Shown piece by piece: positions 15,101-30,100 of a stretch of DNA of 64,000 nt. The notes beneath the pieces were generated by a model. It made no database searches. It was not told the DNA's origin and saw nothing but the letters and a program-made list of their open reading frames with translations. The position numbers were made by a program, and so were the translations under genes. The stretch is from Pterois miles (lineage: Eukaryota > Chordata > Actinopteri > Perciformes > Scorpaenidae): contig CAMQGK010000154.1 in assembly GCA_947000775.1 (NCBI GenBank), positions 647,501 to 711,500 of the forward strand, given 5' to 3'. The first letter of the stretch is position 1; each line of letters starts with the position of its first letter.

Positions 15101-18100
15101 ACTATGACTTTTTTTCAACATACTATACTATGATTATTTTGACATACTATACGATGACTTTTTCCGACTTTTTTCGACATACTATACTATGAATTTTTTA
15201 AAGATACTATACTATGACTTTTTTCGACATACGATACTATGACATTTTTATGACTTTTTTCGACATACTATACTGACTTTTTTTTTATATTTTTTCGACA
15301 TACTATACTATGACATTTTTTGACTTTTTTCGACATGCTATACTATGACTTTTTTCGACATACTATACTATGACATTTTTATGACTTTTTTGACATACTA
15401 TACTGACTTTTTTTACTTTTTCGACATACTATACTATGATTTTTTCAACATACTATACTACGACTTTTTTCCGACATACTATACTATGACATTTTTATGA
15501 CTTTTTTCGACATACTATACTTACTTTTTTTGACTTTTTTCGACATACTATATTTTAACATTTTCTTGACTTTTTTCGACATACTATACTATGACTTTTT
15601 ATGTTTTTTTCGACATCGTATATAATGAAATTTTTTTCGACATACTATATTGACTTTTTTTACTTTTTTCGACATACTATACTATGACATTTTTTGTTTT
15701 TTTCGAAATACAATACATGACTTTTTTCGAATACTATAACATTTTCTTTACTTTTTTTCGACATACTATACTATGACTTTTTTCGACTTTTTCGACATCC
15801 TATACTATGATTTTTTTGATACTATATTTGGTTTTCTTGACTTTTTTAATACTATCCATGACTTTTTTCGACATACTATACTGATTTTTTTTTTTTACTT
15901 TTTTCGACATACTATACTGTGACTTTTTTCGACATACTATACTATTACTTTTTTCGACATACTTACTGTGCGTCTTTTTGACTTTTTCGACATACTTCTA
16001 TGACTTTTTTCAACATACTATACTATGACATTTTTATGACTTTTTCGACATACTATACTATGACTTTTTTTTACTTTTTTCAACATACTATACTATGACT
16101 TTTTTCAACATACTATACTATGACTTTTTTCAACATACTATACTATGACTTTTTTCGACATACGATACTATGATGTTTTTATGACTTTTTTCGACATACT
16201 ATACTTGACTTTTTTCGGTACTATATAATGACTTTTTTCGGCATACTATACTATGACATTTTTTATGACTTTTTTCGACATACGATACTATGACATTTTT
16301 ATGACTTTTTTCGACATACTATACCCTGACTTTTTTTATGACTTTTTTCAACATACTATACTATGACATTTTCTTGACATTTTTCGACATACTATACTAT
16401 GATTTCTTTATGACTTTTTTCTTGACTTTTTTCGACATACAATACTATGACTTTTTTTCAACATACTATACTATGACGTTATGATTTTTTTCTGTACTGT
16501 GATTTCTTTATGACTTTTTTCGACATACTATACTATGATTATTTTGACATACTATACGATGACTTTTTCCGACTTTTTTTCGACATACTATACTATGAAT
16601 TTTTTAAAGATACTATACTATGACTTTTTTCGACATACGATACTATGACATTTTTATGACTTTTTTCGACATACTATACTGACTTTTTTTAACTTTTTTC
16701 GACATACTATACTATGACATTTTCTTGACTTTTTTCGACATACTATACTATGACATTTTTATGACTTTTTTGACATACTATACTGACTTTTTTACTTTTT
16801 TCAACATACTATACTATGACTTTTTTCAACATACTATACTACGACTTTTTTTCGACAGACTATACTATGACATTTTTATGACTTTTTTCGACATACTATA
16901 CTGACTTTTTTTTTTACTTTTTTCGACATACTATATTTTAAATTTTTTGATTTTTGGATATCTATGCTTTTTGGTTGTGTTTTTCTGTCTTTTGTTTGTT
17001 TGTTTTCGCTTTCACTTTTTTCGACATACTATACTGTGACTTTTTGCTTTTTGTTTTGGTTTTGTTGCTTTTGTTTTTTGCATCTTCTGCTTTTTTTTTT
17101 CTTTTTCGACATACTATACTATGACTTTTTTCGACATACTATACTATGACTTTTTTCGACATACTATACTGTGACGTCTTTTATGACTATTTTCGACATA
17201 CTATACTATGACTTTTTTTTACTTTTTTCAACATACTATACTATGACTTTTTTCAACATACTATACTATGACTTTTTTCAACATACTATATTATGACTTT
17301 TTTCGACATACTATACTATGATGTTTTATATGACTTTTTTCAACATACTATACTATGACTTTTAACATACTATACTATGACTTTTTTCAACATACTATAC
17401 TATGACTTTTTTCGGCATACTATATAATGACTTTTTTCGGCATACCGTACTATGACATTTTTTATGACTTTTTTCGACATACGATACTATGACATTTTTA
17501 TGACTTTTTTCGACATACTATACTGACTTTTTTACTTTTTTCGACATACTATATTATGACATTTTCTTGACATTTTTCGACATACTATACTATGATTTCT
17601 TTATGACTTTTTTTTGACTTTTTTGACATAAATACTATGACTTTTTTCGACATACTATACTATGATTATTTTGACATACTATACGATGACTTTTTCCGAC
17701 TTTTTTCGACATACTATACTATGAATTTTTTAAACATACTATACTATGACTTTTTTCGACATACGATACTATGACATTTTTATGACTTTTTTCGACATAC
17801 TATACTGACTTTTTTTAACTTTTTTCGACATACTATACTATGATTATTTTGACATACTATACGATGACTTTTTCCGACTTTTTTCGACATACTATACCAT
17901 GAATTTTTTAAACATACTATACTATGACTTTTTTCGACATACGATACTATGACATTTTTATGACTTTTTTCGACATACTATACTGACTTTTTTTAACTTT
18001 TTTCGACATACTATACTATGACATTTTCTTGACTTTTTTCGACATACTATACTATGATATTTTTATGAATTTTTCGACATACTATACTGACTTTTTTACT

Positions 18101-21100
18101 TTTTTCAACATACTATACTATGACTTTTTTCAACATACTATACTACGACTTTTTTTCGACATACTATACTATGACATTTTTATGACTTTTTTCGACATAC
18201 TATACTTACTTTTTTTTACTTTTTTCGACATACTATATTTTAACATTTTCTTTACTTTTCTCGACATACTATACTATGACTTTTTATGTTTTTTTCGACA
18301 TCGTATATAATGAAATTTTTTTCGACATACTATGTTGACTTTTTTTACTTTTTTCGACATACTATACTATAACATTTTCTTGATTTTTTTCGAAATACTA
18401 TACTATGACTTTTTTCGACTTTTTTTTCGACATCCTATACTATGATTTTTTTGACATACTATACTTTGGCATTTTCTTTTTGACTTTTTTGACATACTAT
18501 ACCATGACTTTTTTCGACATACTATACTTCTTTTGACTTACTATATTTTTTTTTAACTTTTTTCGACATACTATACTGTGACTTTTTTCAACATACTATA
18601 CTATGACTTTTTTCGACATACTATACTATGATGTTTTATATGACTTTTTTCAACATACTATACTATGACTTTTTTCGGCATACTATATAATGACTTTTTT
18701 CGGCATACCGTACTATGACATTTTTTATGACTTTTTCGACATACGATACTATGAAATTTTTATGACTTTTTTCGACATACTATACTGACTTTTTTACTTT
18801 TTTCACATCTTCTCGACTTTTTTTCTTCTTGACATTTTTGACTTTTTTGGACATCTTCTTCTTTTTTTTTACTTTTTTCGACATACTATATTATGACATT
18901 TTCTTGACTTTTTTCGACATACTATACTATGATTTCTTTATGACTTTTTTCCAACGTATATAAAATTATACTATACTATTATTTCTTTATGACTATTTTC
19001 ATTTTTTGACATACTATACTATGACTTTTTTCTTTATGACTTTTTTCGACATACTATACTATGACATTTTTTCAACATACTATCTTTGGATTTACTTTTT
19101 TAACATACTATACCATAAATTTTTTCGACATACTATACTATAACATTTTTTGACATACTATACTTCTTTTTTCGACATACTATACTGTGACGTTTTTTAT
19201 GACTTTTTTTCAACATACTATACTATGACTTTTTTCGACATACTATACTATGACATTTCTTTATGACTTTTTCCATTTTCTTGACTTTTTTCGACATATA
19301 ATACTATGACTTTTTTTCAACATACTATACTATGACGTATATGATTTTTTCAACATACTGTACTGTGATTTCTTTATGACTTTTTTGCGACATACTATAC
19401 TATGATTATTTTGACATACTATACGATGACTTTTTCCGACTATACTATATTTTTTCGACATACTATACTATGAATTTTTTAAACATACTATACTATGACT
19501 TTTTTTTCGACATACGATACTATGACATTTTTATGACTTTTTTCGACATACTATACTGACTTTTTTTTAACTTTTTTCGACATACTATTCTATGACATTT
19601 TCTTGACTTTTTTCGACATGCTATACTATGACTTTACATTTTTTACTTTTTTCGACATACTATATTTTAACATTTTCTTGACTTTTTTCGACATACTATA
19701 CTATGACTTTTTATGTTTTTTTCGACATCGTATATAATGAAATTTTTTTCAACATACTATGTTGACTTTTTTTACTTTTTTCGACATACTATACTATAAC
19801 ATTTTCTTGATTTTTTTCGAAATACTATACTATGACTTTTTTCGACATACTATAACATTTTCTTTACTTTTTTTCGACATACTATACTATGACTTTTTTC
19901 GACTTTTTTCGACATCCTATACTATGATTTTTTTGACATACTATACTTTGGCATTTTCTTGACTTTTTTGACATACTATACTATGACTTTTTTCGACATA
20001 CTATACTATGATTTTTTTTTACATACTATACTATGAAATTTTTTTTGACTATTTTCGACATACTATACTATGACTTTTGTAGACATACTATACTATGATG
20101 TCTTTATGACTTTTTTTGACATACTATACTCTGACGTCTTTTATGACTTTTTTCGACATACTATACTACGACATTTTCTTTACTTTTTTGACATACTACA
20201 CTATGAAGTTTTTTATGACTTTTTTTCAATATACTATACTATGACTTTTTTTCGACATACTATACTATAACTTTTTATGATTTTTTTCGATATACTATAT
20301 AATGACAATTTTGGACTTTTTTTTCGACATACTATACTGACTTTTGTTTACTTTTTTTGACATACTATACTATAACATTTTTCAACATACTATACTATGA
20401 CGTTAGGATTTTTTTCGACATACTATATAATGACATTTTTAGGACTTTTTTCGACATACTATACTGACTTTTTTTTTACTTTTTTCGACATGCTATACTG
20501 TGACATTTTTTATGACTTTTAAAAATACTATACTATGACTTTTTTCAACATACTATACTATGACTTTTTTCGACATACTATACTATGACTTTTTTTATGA
20601 CTTTTTTCGATATGCTATACTATGACATTGTCTGACATACTATACTATTACTTTTTTCATGACTTTATCAACAAACTAAACTATGACTTTTTTTTAGTTT
20701 TTGCGACATACTATACTAGGACTTTTTTCAACATGCTATACTATGACTTTTTTTGATATACTATACTAGGATTTCTTCATAATTTTTTTCGACATGCTAT
20801 ACTATGACATTTTTATGACTTTTTTCAACATACTATTCTATGATTTCTTTATGACTTTTCGACATACTATACTATGACATTTTGTTGACTTTTTTCGACA
20901 TACTATACTATGATTTTTTTTTGACATACTATACTATGACTTTTTTTTCGACTTTTTTCGACTTGCTATACTATGATTTTTTTTACATACTATACTATGA
21001 TTTTTTTACATACTATACTATGACATTTTTTTCGACTTTTTTCAACAGACTATACTATAACTTTGGTCGACATACTATACTATGATTTCTTTATGACTTT

Positions 21101-24100
21101 TTTCGACATACTATACTATGATTATTTTGACATACTATACTATGACTTTTTTCGACATACCATACTTACTTTTTTAGACATACTATACAATGACTTTTTT
21201 CGACATACTATACTATGATTTTTTTTGACATACTATACTATGATGTTTTTTATGATTTTTTTGGCATGCCATACTATGATTTTTACTATACTATGACTAT
21301 TTTTTAAACATACTATACTGACTTTTTCGACATACTATATTATAACATTTTCTTGACCTTTTTCGACATACTATACTATGACTTTTTATTTTTTTCGACA
21401 TACTATATTGACTTTTTTTTACTTTTTTCGACATACTATACTATGACTTTTTTTGACATACTATGCCCTGACATTTTTTATTACTTTTTTCGACATACTA
21501 TACTATGACTTTTTTCGACTTTTTTTGACATGCTATACTATGATTTTTTTTTTGACATACTATACTTTGACATTTTCTTGACTTTTGTAGACATACTATA
21601 CTATGGTTTTTGTCGACATACTATAGTATGATTTTTGTCGACATACTATAGTATGATTTCTTTATGACTTTTTTTGACATACTATACTATTACGTCTTTT
21701 ATGAATTTTTTCGACATACTATACTATGACTTTTTTCAACATACTATACTATGATGTTTTATATGACTTTTTTTGACATACTATACTATGAATTTTTTCG
21801 GCATACTATACTATAATTTTTTTTCGACTTTTTTTAGACATACTATACTATGACATTTTCTTGACTTTTTTTTGACATACAATACTATGACGTTTTTCAT
21901 GACTTCATCAACATACTATACTATGACTTTTTTTTAGTTTTTGCGACATACTATACTATGACTTTTTTCGACATGCTAGTATAGCATAGTATAGTATGTC
22001 GAAAAAGTCATAGTATAGTATGTCGAAAAAACTCAAAATACGTCATAGTATAGTATGTTGATGAAGTCATGAAAAACGTCATAGTATAGTATGCCGAAAA
22101 AAGTCATAAAAAACGTCACAGTATAGTATGTTGAAAAAAGTCAAGTAAATGTCATAGTATAGTATGTCGAAAAAAGTCATAAAAAGTCATAGTATAGCAT
22201 GTCGAAAAGTCATAAAAAATGTCATAGTACAGTATGTTGAAAAAAGTCATAGTATAATATGTCGAAAAAAGTCATAGTATAGTTTGTTGAAAAACGTCAT
22301 AGTATAGTATGTCAAAAAAGTCATAGTATAGTATGTCAAAAAAGTCATAGTAGATCAAAAAAAAGTCATAGTATAGTATGTCAAAAAAAGTCATAGTATA
22401 GTATATCGAAAAAAGTCAAGAAAATGTCATAGTACAGGATGCCGAAAAAAGTCATAGTATAGCATGTCGAAAAAAGTCATAAATAACGTCATAGTACAGT
22501 TTCTTGAAAAAAGTCATAGTATAGTATGTTGAAAAAAGTCATAGTATAGTGCGTCGAAAAAAGTCAAGAAAATGTCATAGTATACTATGTCTAAAAAAGT
22601 CATAGTATAGTACGTCGAAAAAAAGTCAAGAAAATGTCATAGTATAGTACGCCGAAAAAATTCAAGAAAATGTCATAGTATAGCATGTCGAAAAAAAGTC
22701 ATAGTATAGTATGTCGAAAAAAGTAAAAAAGTCATTGTATTGTACGTCGAAAAAAGTCAAGAAAATGTCATAGTATAGTACGTCGAAAAAAATTCAAGAA
22801 AATGTCATAGTATAGCATGTCGAAAAAAGTCATAGTATAGTATGTCGAAAAAAGTCATTGTATAGTATGTTGAAAAAAGTCAAAGAAATCATAGTATAGT
22901 ATGTCGAAAAGTCATAGTATAGTACGTCGAAAAAGTAAAAAAATGTCATCGTATAGTATGTCGAAAAAAGTCATAGTATAGTATGTCGAAAAAGCAAAAG
23001 TTGTTGGTGTCGAAAAAGTCAAAAAAAATGTCATAGTACAGTATGTTGAAAAAAGTCAAGAAAATGTCAAAATATAGTATGTCGAAAAAAGTTAAGAAAA
23101 TGTCATAGTATAGTATGTCTAAAAAAGTCATAGTATAGTATGTCGAAAAAAGTTAAGAAAATGTCATAGTATAGTATGTCTAAAAAAGTCATGGTATAGT
23201 ATGTCGAAAAAAGAAAAGAAATGTCACAGTATAGTATGTTGAAAAAAAAAAAATGTCATAGTATAGTATGTCGAAAAAAAAGTCATAGTATAGTATGTCG
23301 AAAAAAAAGTCAGAGAATGTCATAGTATAGTATGTCGAAAAAAGTCACAGTATAGTATGTCGAAAAAAGTCAAAAGTCAGTATAATATAAAATAGTCAAA
23401 AAAGTCATAGTATAGTATGTCAAAAAAAGTAATAGTATAGTATGTCAAAAAAATTCAAGTAAATGTCATAGTATAGTATGGCGAAAAAAGTCATAGTATA
23501 CTATGTTGAAAAAAGTCGAAAAAAGTCAGTATAGTATGTTGAAAAAAGTCATAGTATAGTATGTTGAAAAAAGTCAAAGAAATCATAGTATAGTATGTCG
23601 AAAAGTCATAGTATAGTACGTCGAAAAAAGTAAAAAAAATGTCAGTATACTTTGTCGAAAAAAGTCGTAGTATAGTATGTCGAAAAAAGTCATAAAAAGT
23701 CATAGTATAGTATGTTGAAAAAAGTCAAAGAAATCATAGTGTAATATGTCGAAAAGTCATAGTATAGTACGTCGAAAAGGAAAAAAATGTCATAGTATAG
23801 TATGTTGAAAAAAAAAAAAATGTCATAGTAGTATGTCGAAAAATGTCATAGTATAGTATTGAAAAAGTCATAGTGGAAAATAGTCATAGTATAGCATGTC
23901 GAAAAAAGTCATAAAAAATGTCATAGTACAATATGTTGAAAAAAGTCATAGTATAGTATGTTGAGAGTCGAAAAAGTAAAAAAAAAGTCAAGAAAATGTC
24001 ATAGTATAGTATGTCGAAAAATGTCATAGTATAGTATGTCGAAAAAAGTCATAGTATAGTATGTTGGAAAAAGTAAAGAAAATGTCATAGTATAGTCTGT

Positions 24101-27100
24101 CTCAAAAAAGTTAAAAAAAGTCGAAAAAAGTAAGAAAATGTCATAGTATAGTATGTCGAAAAAAGTCAAGAAAATGTTATAGTATAGTATGTCAAAAAAA
24201 GTCAGAAAATGTCATAGTATAGTATGAAAAAAGTCATAATATATTATGCCGAAAAAAGTCATAGTATAGTATGTTGAAAAAAGTCAAAGAAATCATCGTA
24301 CAGTATGTTGAAAAACAATATATAAAAAAGTCAAGAAAATGTCATAGTATAGTATGTTGAAAAAAGTCACAGTATAGTATGTCGAAAAAAGTCATAGTAT
24401 AGTACGTCGAAAAAGTAAAAAAATGTCATCGTATAGTATGTCGAAAAAAGTCATAGTATAGTATGTCGAAAAAAGTCAAAAAGTCATAGTATAGCATGTC
24501 AAACAAAGTCATAAAAAATGTCATAGTACAGTATGTTGAAAAAAGTCAAGAAAAATGTCATAGTATAGTATGTCGAAAAAAGTAAAGAAAATGTCATAGT
24601 ATAGTAGAAAAAAGTTAAGAAAATGTCATAGTATAGTACGTCGAAAAAAGTCAAGTAAATGTCATAGTATAGTACGTCGAAAAAAGTCAAGAAAATGTCA
24701 CAGTATAGTATGTCGAAAAAAGTTAAGAAAATGTCATAGTATAGTATGTCGAAAAAAGTTAAGAAAATGTCATAGTATAGTATGTCTAAAAAAGTCATAG
24801 TATAGTATGTCGAAAAAAAGTCAAGTAAATGTCACAGTATAGTACGTCGAAAAAAGTCAAGTAAATGTCATAGTATAGTACGTCGAAAAAAGTCAAGAGA
24901 ATGTCATAGTATAGTATGTCGAAAATAGTCACAAAAAGTCATAGTATAGTATGTCAAAAAAGAAAGTCATTAAAAATGTCATGTACAGTATGTTCAAGAA
25001 AAGTCATAGTATAGTATGTTGAAAAAAGTCAAGAAAATGTCATAGTATAGTATGACGAAAATGTCATAAAAAGTCAGTATAGTATGTCGAAAATAGTCAC
25101 AAAAATGTCATAGTATAGTATGTCAAAAAAAAAGAAATAGTATAGTATGTCAAAAAAATTCAAGTAAATGTCATAGTATAGTATGTCGAAAAAAGTCAAG
25201 AAAATGTCATAGTATAGTATGTTGAAAAAAGTCAAAGAAATCATAGTATAGTATGTCGAAAAGTCATAGTATAGTACGTCGAAAAAAGTAAAAAAATGTC
25301 ATAGTATACTATGTCGAAAAAAGTCGTAGTATAGTATGTCGAAAAAAGTCATAAAAAGTCATAGTATAGTATGTTGAAGAAACTCATAAAAAGTCATAGT
25401 ATAGTATGTTGAAAAAAGTCATAAAAAGTCATAGTATAGTATGTTGAAAAAAGTCAAAGAAATCATAGTGTAATATGTCGAAAAGTCATAGTATAGTACG
25501 TCGAAAAAAGTCAAAAAAATGTTATAGTATAGTATGTCGAAAAAGTCATAGTATAGCATGTCGAAAAAAGTCATAAAAAATGTCATAGTACAATATGTTG
25601 AAAAAAGTCATAGTATAGTATGTCGAAAAAAGTCAAGAAAATGTCATAGTATAGTCTGTTGAAAAAAAGTCAAGAAAATGTCATAGTATAGTATGCCGAA
25701 AAAAGTCATAAAAAGTCATAGTATAGTATGTCGAAAAAAGTCATAGTATAGTATGTTGGAAAAAGTAAAGAAAATGTCATAGTATAGTCTGTCGAAAAAA
25801 GTCATAAAAAGCCATAGTATAGTATGTCGAAAAAAGTCAAATAGTATAGTATGTTGGAAAAAGTAAAAAAATGTCATAGTATAGTATGTCGAAAAAAGTC
25901 AAAGTATAGTATGTCAAAAAAAGTCAAGAAAATGTTATAGTATAGTATGTCGAAAAAAGTCGAAAAAAAGTCATAATATATTATGCCGAAAAAAGTCATA
26001 GTATAGTATGTTGAAAAAAGTCAAAGAAATCATCGTACAGTATGTTGAAAAAAGTCAAGAAAATGTCATAGTATAGTATGTTGAAAAAAGTCACAGTATA
26101 GTATGTCGAAAAAAGTCATAGTATAGTATGCGAAAAAATATATATAAAAAATTATATATGTTGTAAAAAAGTAATAGATTGAAAAAAAGTAATAAAAAGT
26201 TAGTTAGTTGTCGAAAAAATAAGTAAATGATAGTATAGATGTTGAAAAAAGTCATAAAAAATGTCATAGTACAATATCTTGAAAAAAGTCATAGTATAGT
26301 ATGTTGAAAAAAACTCATAGCATAGTATGTCAAAAAAAGTCATGGTATAGTATGTCGAAAAAGTCATAGTAGAGTATGTCGAAAAAAATCATAAAAAAAA
26401 GTCATAGTATAGCATGTCGAAAAAAGTCATAAAAAATGTCATAGTACAGTATCTTGAAAAAAGTCATACTAGAGTATGTCGAAAAAAGTCAAGAAAATGT
26501 CATAGTATAGTATGTCGAAAAAAGTTAAGAAAATGTCATAGTATAGTATGTCTAAAAAAGTCATAGTATAGTATGTCGAAAAAAGTTAAGAAAATGTCAT
26601 AGTATAGTATGTCTAAAAAAGTCATAGTATAGTATGTCGAAAAAAAGTCAAGTAAATGTCACAGTATAGTACGTCGAAAAAAGTCAAGTAAATGTCATAG
26701 TATAGTACGTCGAAAAAAGTCAAGAAAATGTCACAGTATAGTATGTCGAAAATAGTCACAAAAAGTCATATTATAGAATGTCGAAAAAAGTCATTAAAAA
26801 TGTCATCGTACAGTATGTTGAAAAAAGTCATTAAAAATGTCATCGTACAGTATGTTGAAAAAAGTCATTAAAAATGTCATCGTACAGTATGTTGAAAAAA
26901 GTCATAGTATAGTATGTTGAAAAAAGTCAAGAAAATGTCATAGTATAGTATGTCGAAAAAAGTCACAGTATAATATGTCGAAAAAAGTCATAGTATAGTA
27001 TGTCGAAAAAAGTCAGTATAGTATGCCGAAAATAGTCACAAAAATGTCATAGTATAGTATGTCAAAAAAAGTAATAGTATAGTATGTCGAAAAAAGTCAA

Positions 27101-30100
27101 GAAAATGTCATAGTATAGTATGTCGAAAAAAGTCAAGTAAAAGTCAAGAAAAAAGTAAAAAAGTCAAAGTATAGTATGGCGAAAAAAGTCATAGTATACT
27201 ATGTTGAAAAAAGTCGAAAAAAAAGTCATAGTATAGTATGGCGAAAAAAGTCATAGTATACTATGTTGAAAAAAGTCGAAAAAAAGTCATAGTATAGTAC
27301 GTCGAAAAAAGTAAAAAAAAATGTCATAGTATACTATGTCGAAAAAAGTCGTAGTATAGTATGTCGAAAAAAGTCATAAAAAGTCATAGTATAGTATGTC
27401 GAAAAAACTCATAAAAAGTCATAGTATAGTATGTTGAAAAAAAGTCATAAAAAGTCATAGTATAGTATGTTGAAAAAAGTCAAAGAAATCATAGTGTAAT
27501 ATGTCGAAAAGTCATAGTATAGTACGTCGAAAAAAGTCAAAAAAATGTCATAGTATAGTATGTCGAAAAAGTCATAGTATAGCATGTCGAAAAAAGTCAT
27601 AAAAAATGTCATAGTACAATATGTTGAAAAAAGTCATAGTATAGTATGTCGAAAAAAGTCAAGAAAATGTCATAGTATAGTCTGTTGAAAGAAAGTCAAG
27701 AAAATGTCATAGTATAGTATGCCGAAAAAAGTCATAAAAAGTCATAGTATAGTATGTCGAAAAAAGTCATAGTATAGTATGTTGGAAAAAGTAAAGAAAA
27801 TGTCATAGTATAGTATGCCGAAAAAAGTCATAAAAAGTCATAGTATAGTATGTCGAAAAAAGTCATAGTATAGTATGTTGGAAAAAGTAAAGAAAATGTC
27901 ATAGTATAGTCTGTCTAAAAAAGTCAAAGTATAGTATGTCGAAAAAAGTCAAGAAAATGTTATAGTATAGTATGTCGAAAAAAGTCGAAAAAAAGTCATA
28001 ATATATTATGCCGAAAAAAGTCATAGTATAGTATGTTGAAAAAAGTCAAAGAAATCATCGTACAGTATGTTGAAAAAAGTCAAGAAAATGTCATAGTATA
28101 GTATGTTGAAAAAAAGTCACAGTATAGTATGTCGAAAAAAGTCATAGTATAGTATGTCGAAAAAGTCATAGTAGAGTATGTCGAAAAAAATCATAAAAAA
28201 AGTCATAGTATAGTATGTCGAAAAAAGTCATAAAAAATGTCATAGTACAGTATCTTGGAAAAAGTCATACTATAGTATGTCGAAAAAAGTCAAGAAAATG
28301 TCATAGTATAGTATGTCGAAAAAAGTTCAAGAAAATGTCATAGTATAGTATGTGGTCTAAAAAAGTCATAGTATAGTATGTCGAAAAAAGTTAAGAAAAT
28401 GTCATAGTATAGTATGTCTAAAAAAGTCATAGTATAGTATGTCGAAAAAAGTCAAGTAAATGTCACAGTATAGTACGTCGAAAAAAGTCAAGTAAATGTC
28501 ATAGTATAGTACGTCGAAAAAAGTCAAGAAAATGTCACAGTATAGTATGTCGAAAATAGTCACAAAAAGTCATATTATAGAATGTCGAAAAAAGTCATTA
28601 AAAATGTCATCGTACAGTATGTTGAAAAAAGTCATAGTATAGTATGTTGAAAAAAAGTCAAGAAAATGTCATAGTATAGTATGACAAAAAAGTCATAAAA
28701 AGTCATAGTATAGTATGTCGAAAAAAGTCACAATATAATATGTCGAAAAAAGTCAGTATAGTATGCCGAAAATAGTCACAAAAATGTCATAGTATAGTAT
28801 GTCAAAAAAAGTAATAGTATAGTATGTCGAAAAAAGTCAAGAAAATGTCATAGTATATTATGTCGAAAAAAGTCAAGTAAAAGTCAAGTAAAAGTCAAGA
28901 AAAAAGTAAAAAAGTCAAAGTATAGTATGGCGAAAAAAGTCATAGTATAGTATGTCGAAAAAAGTCATAGTATAGTATGTTGAAAAAAGTCAAAGAAATC
29001 ATAGTATAGTATGTCGAAAAGTCATAGTATAGTACGTCGAAAAAAAGTAAAAAAAAATGTCATAGTATACTATGTCGAAAAAAGTCGTAGTATAGTATGT
29101 CGATAAAAGTCATAAAAAGTCATAGTATAGTATGTCGAAAAAAGTCATAAAAAGTCATAGTATAGTATGTTGAAAAAAGTCATAAAAAGTCATAGTATAG
29201 TATGTCGAAAAAAGTCATAGTATAGTATGTTGGAAAAAGTAAAGAAAATGTCATAGTATAGTCTGTCTAAAAAAGTCAAAGTATAGTATGTTGAAAAAAG
29301 TCAAGAAAATGTTATAGTATAGAATGTCGAAAAAAGTCGAAAAAAAAGTCATAATATATTATGTCGAAAAAAGTCATAGTATAGTATGTCAAAAAAAGTC
29401 AAGAAAATGTTATAGTATAGTATGTCGAAAAAAGTCGAAAAAAAGTCATAATATATTATGCCAAAAAAAGTCATAGTATAGTATGTTGAAAAAAGTCAAG
29501 AAAATGTCATAGTATAATATGTTGAAAAAAGTCACAGTATAGTATGTCGAAAAAAGTCATAGTATAGTATGTCGAAAAAAAGTCATAGTACGTCGAAAAA
29601 AGTCATAGTATAGCATGTCGAAAAAAGTAAAAAAAAATTTCATAGTACAGTATGTTGAAAAAAGTCACAGTATAGTATATCAAAAAAAAGTCGTAAAAAA
29701 TCTCATAGTATAGAATGTCGAAAAAAGTCATAAAAAATGTCATTGTACAGTATGTTGAAAAAAGTCATAGTATAGTATGTTGAAAAAGTCAAGAAAATGT
29801 CATAGTATAGTATGTCGAAAAAAGTCATAAAAAGTCATAGTATAGTATGTCGAAAAAAGTCATAGTATAGTATGTTGAAAAAAGTCAAGAAAATGTCATA
29901 GTATAGTATGTCGAAAAAAGTCATAGTATAGTATGTCGAAAAAAGTCATAGTATAGTATGTCAAAAAAAAGTCATAGTATAGTGTGTCGAAAAAAGTCAA
30001 GAAAATGTCATTGTATAGTATGTCGAAAAAAGTCAAAGAAATCCTAGTATAGTATGTCGAAGTAATAGTATAGTACGTCGAAAAAAGTCAAGAAAATGTC

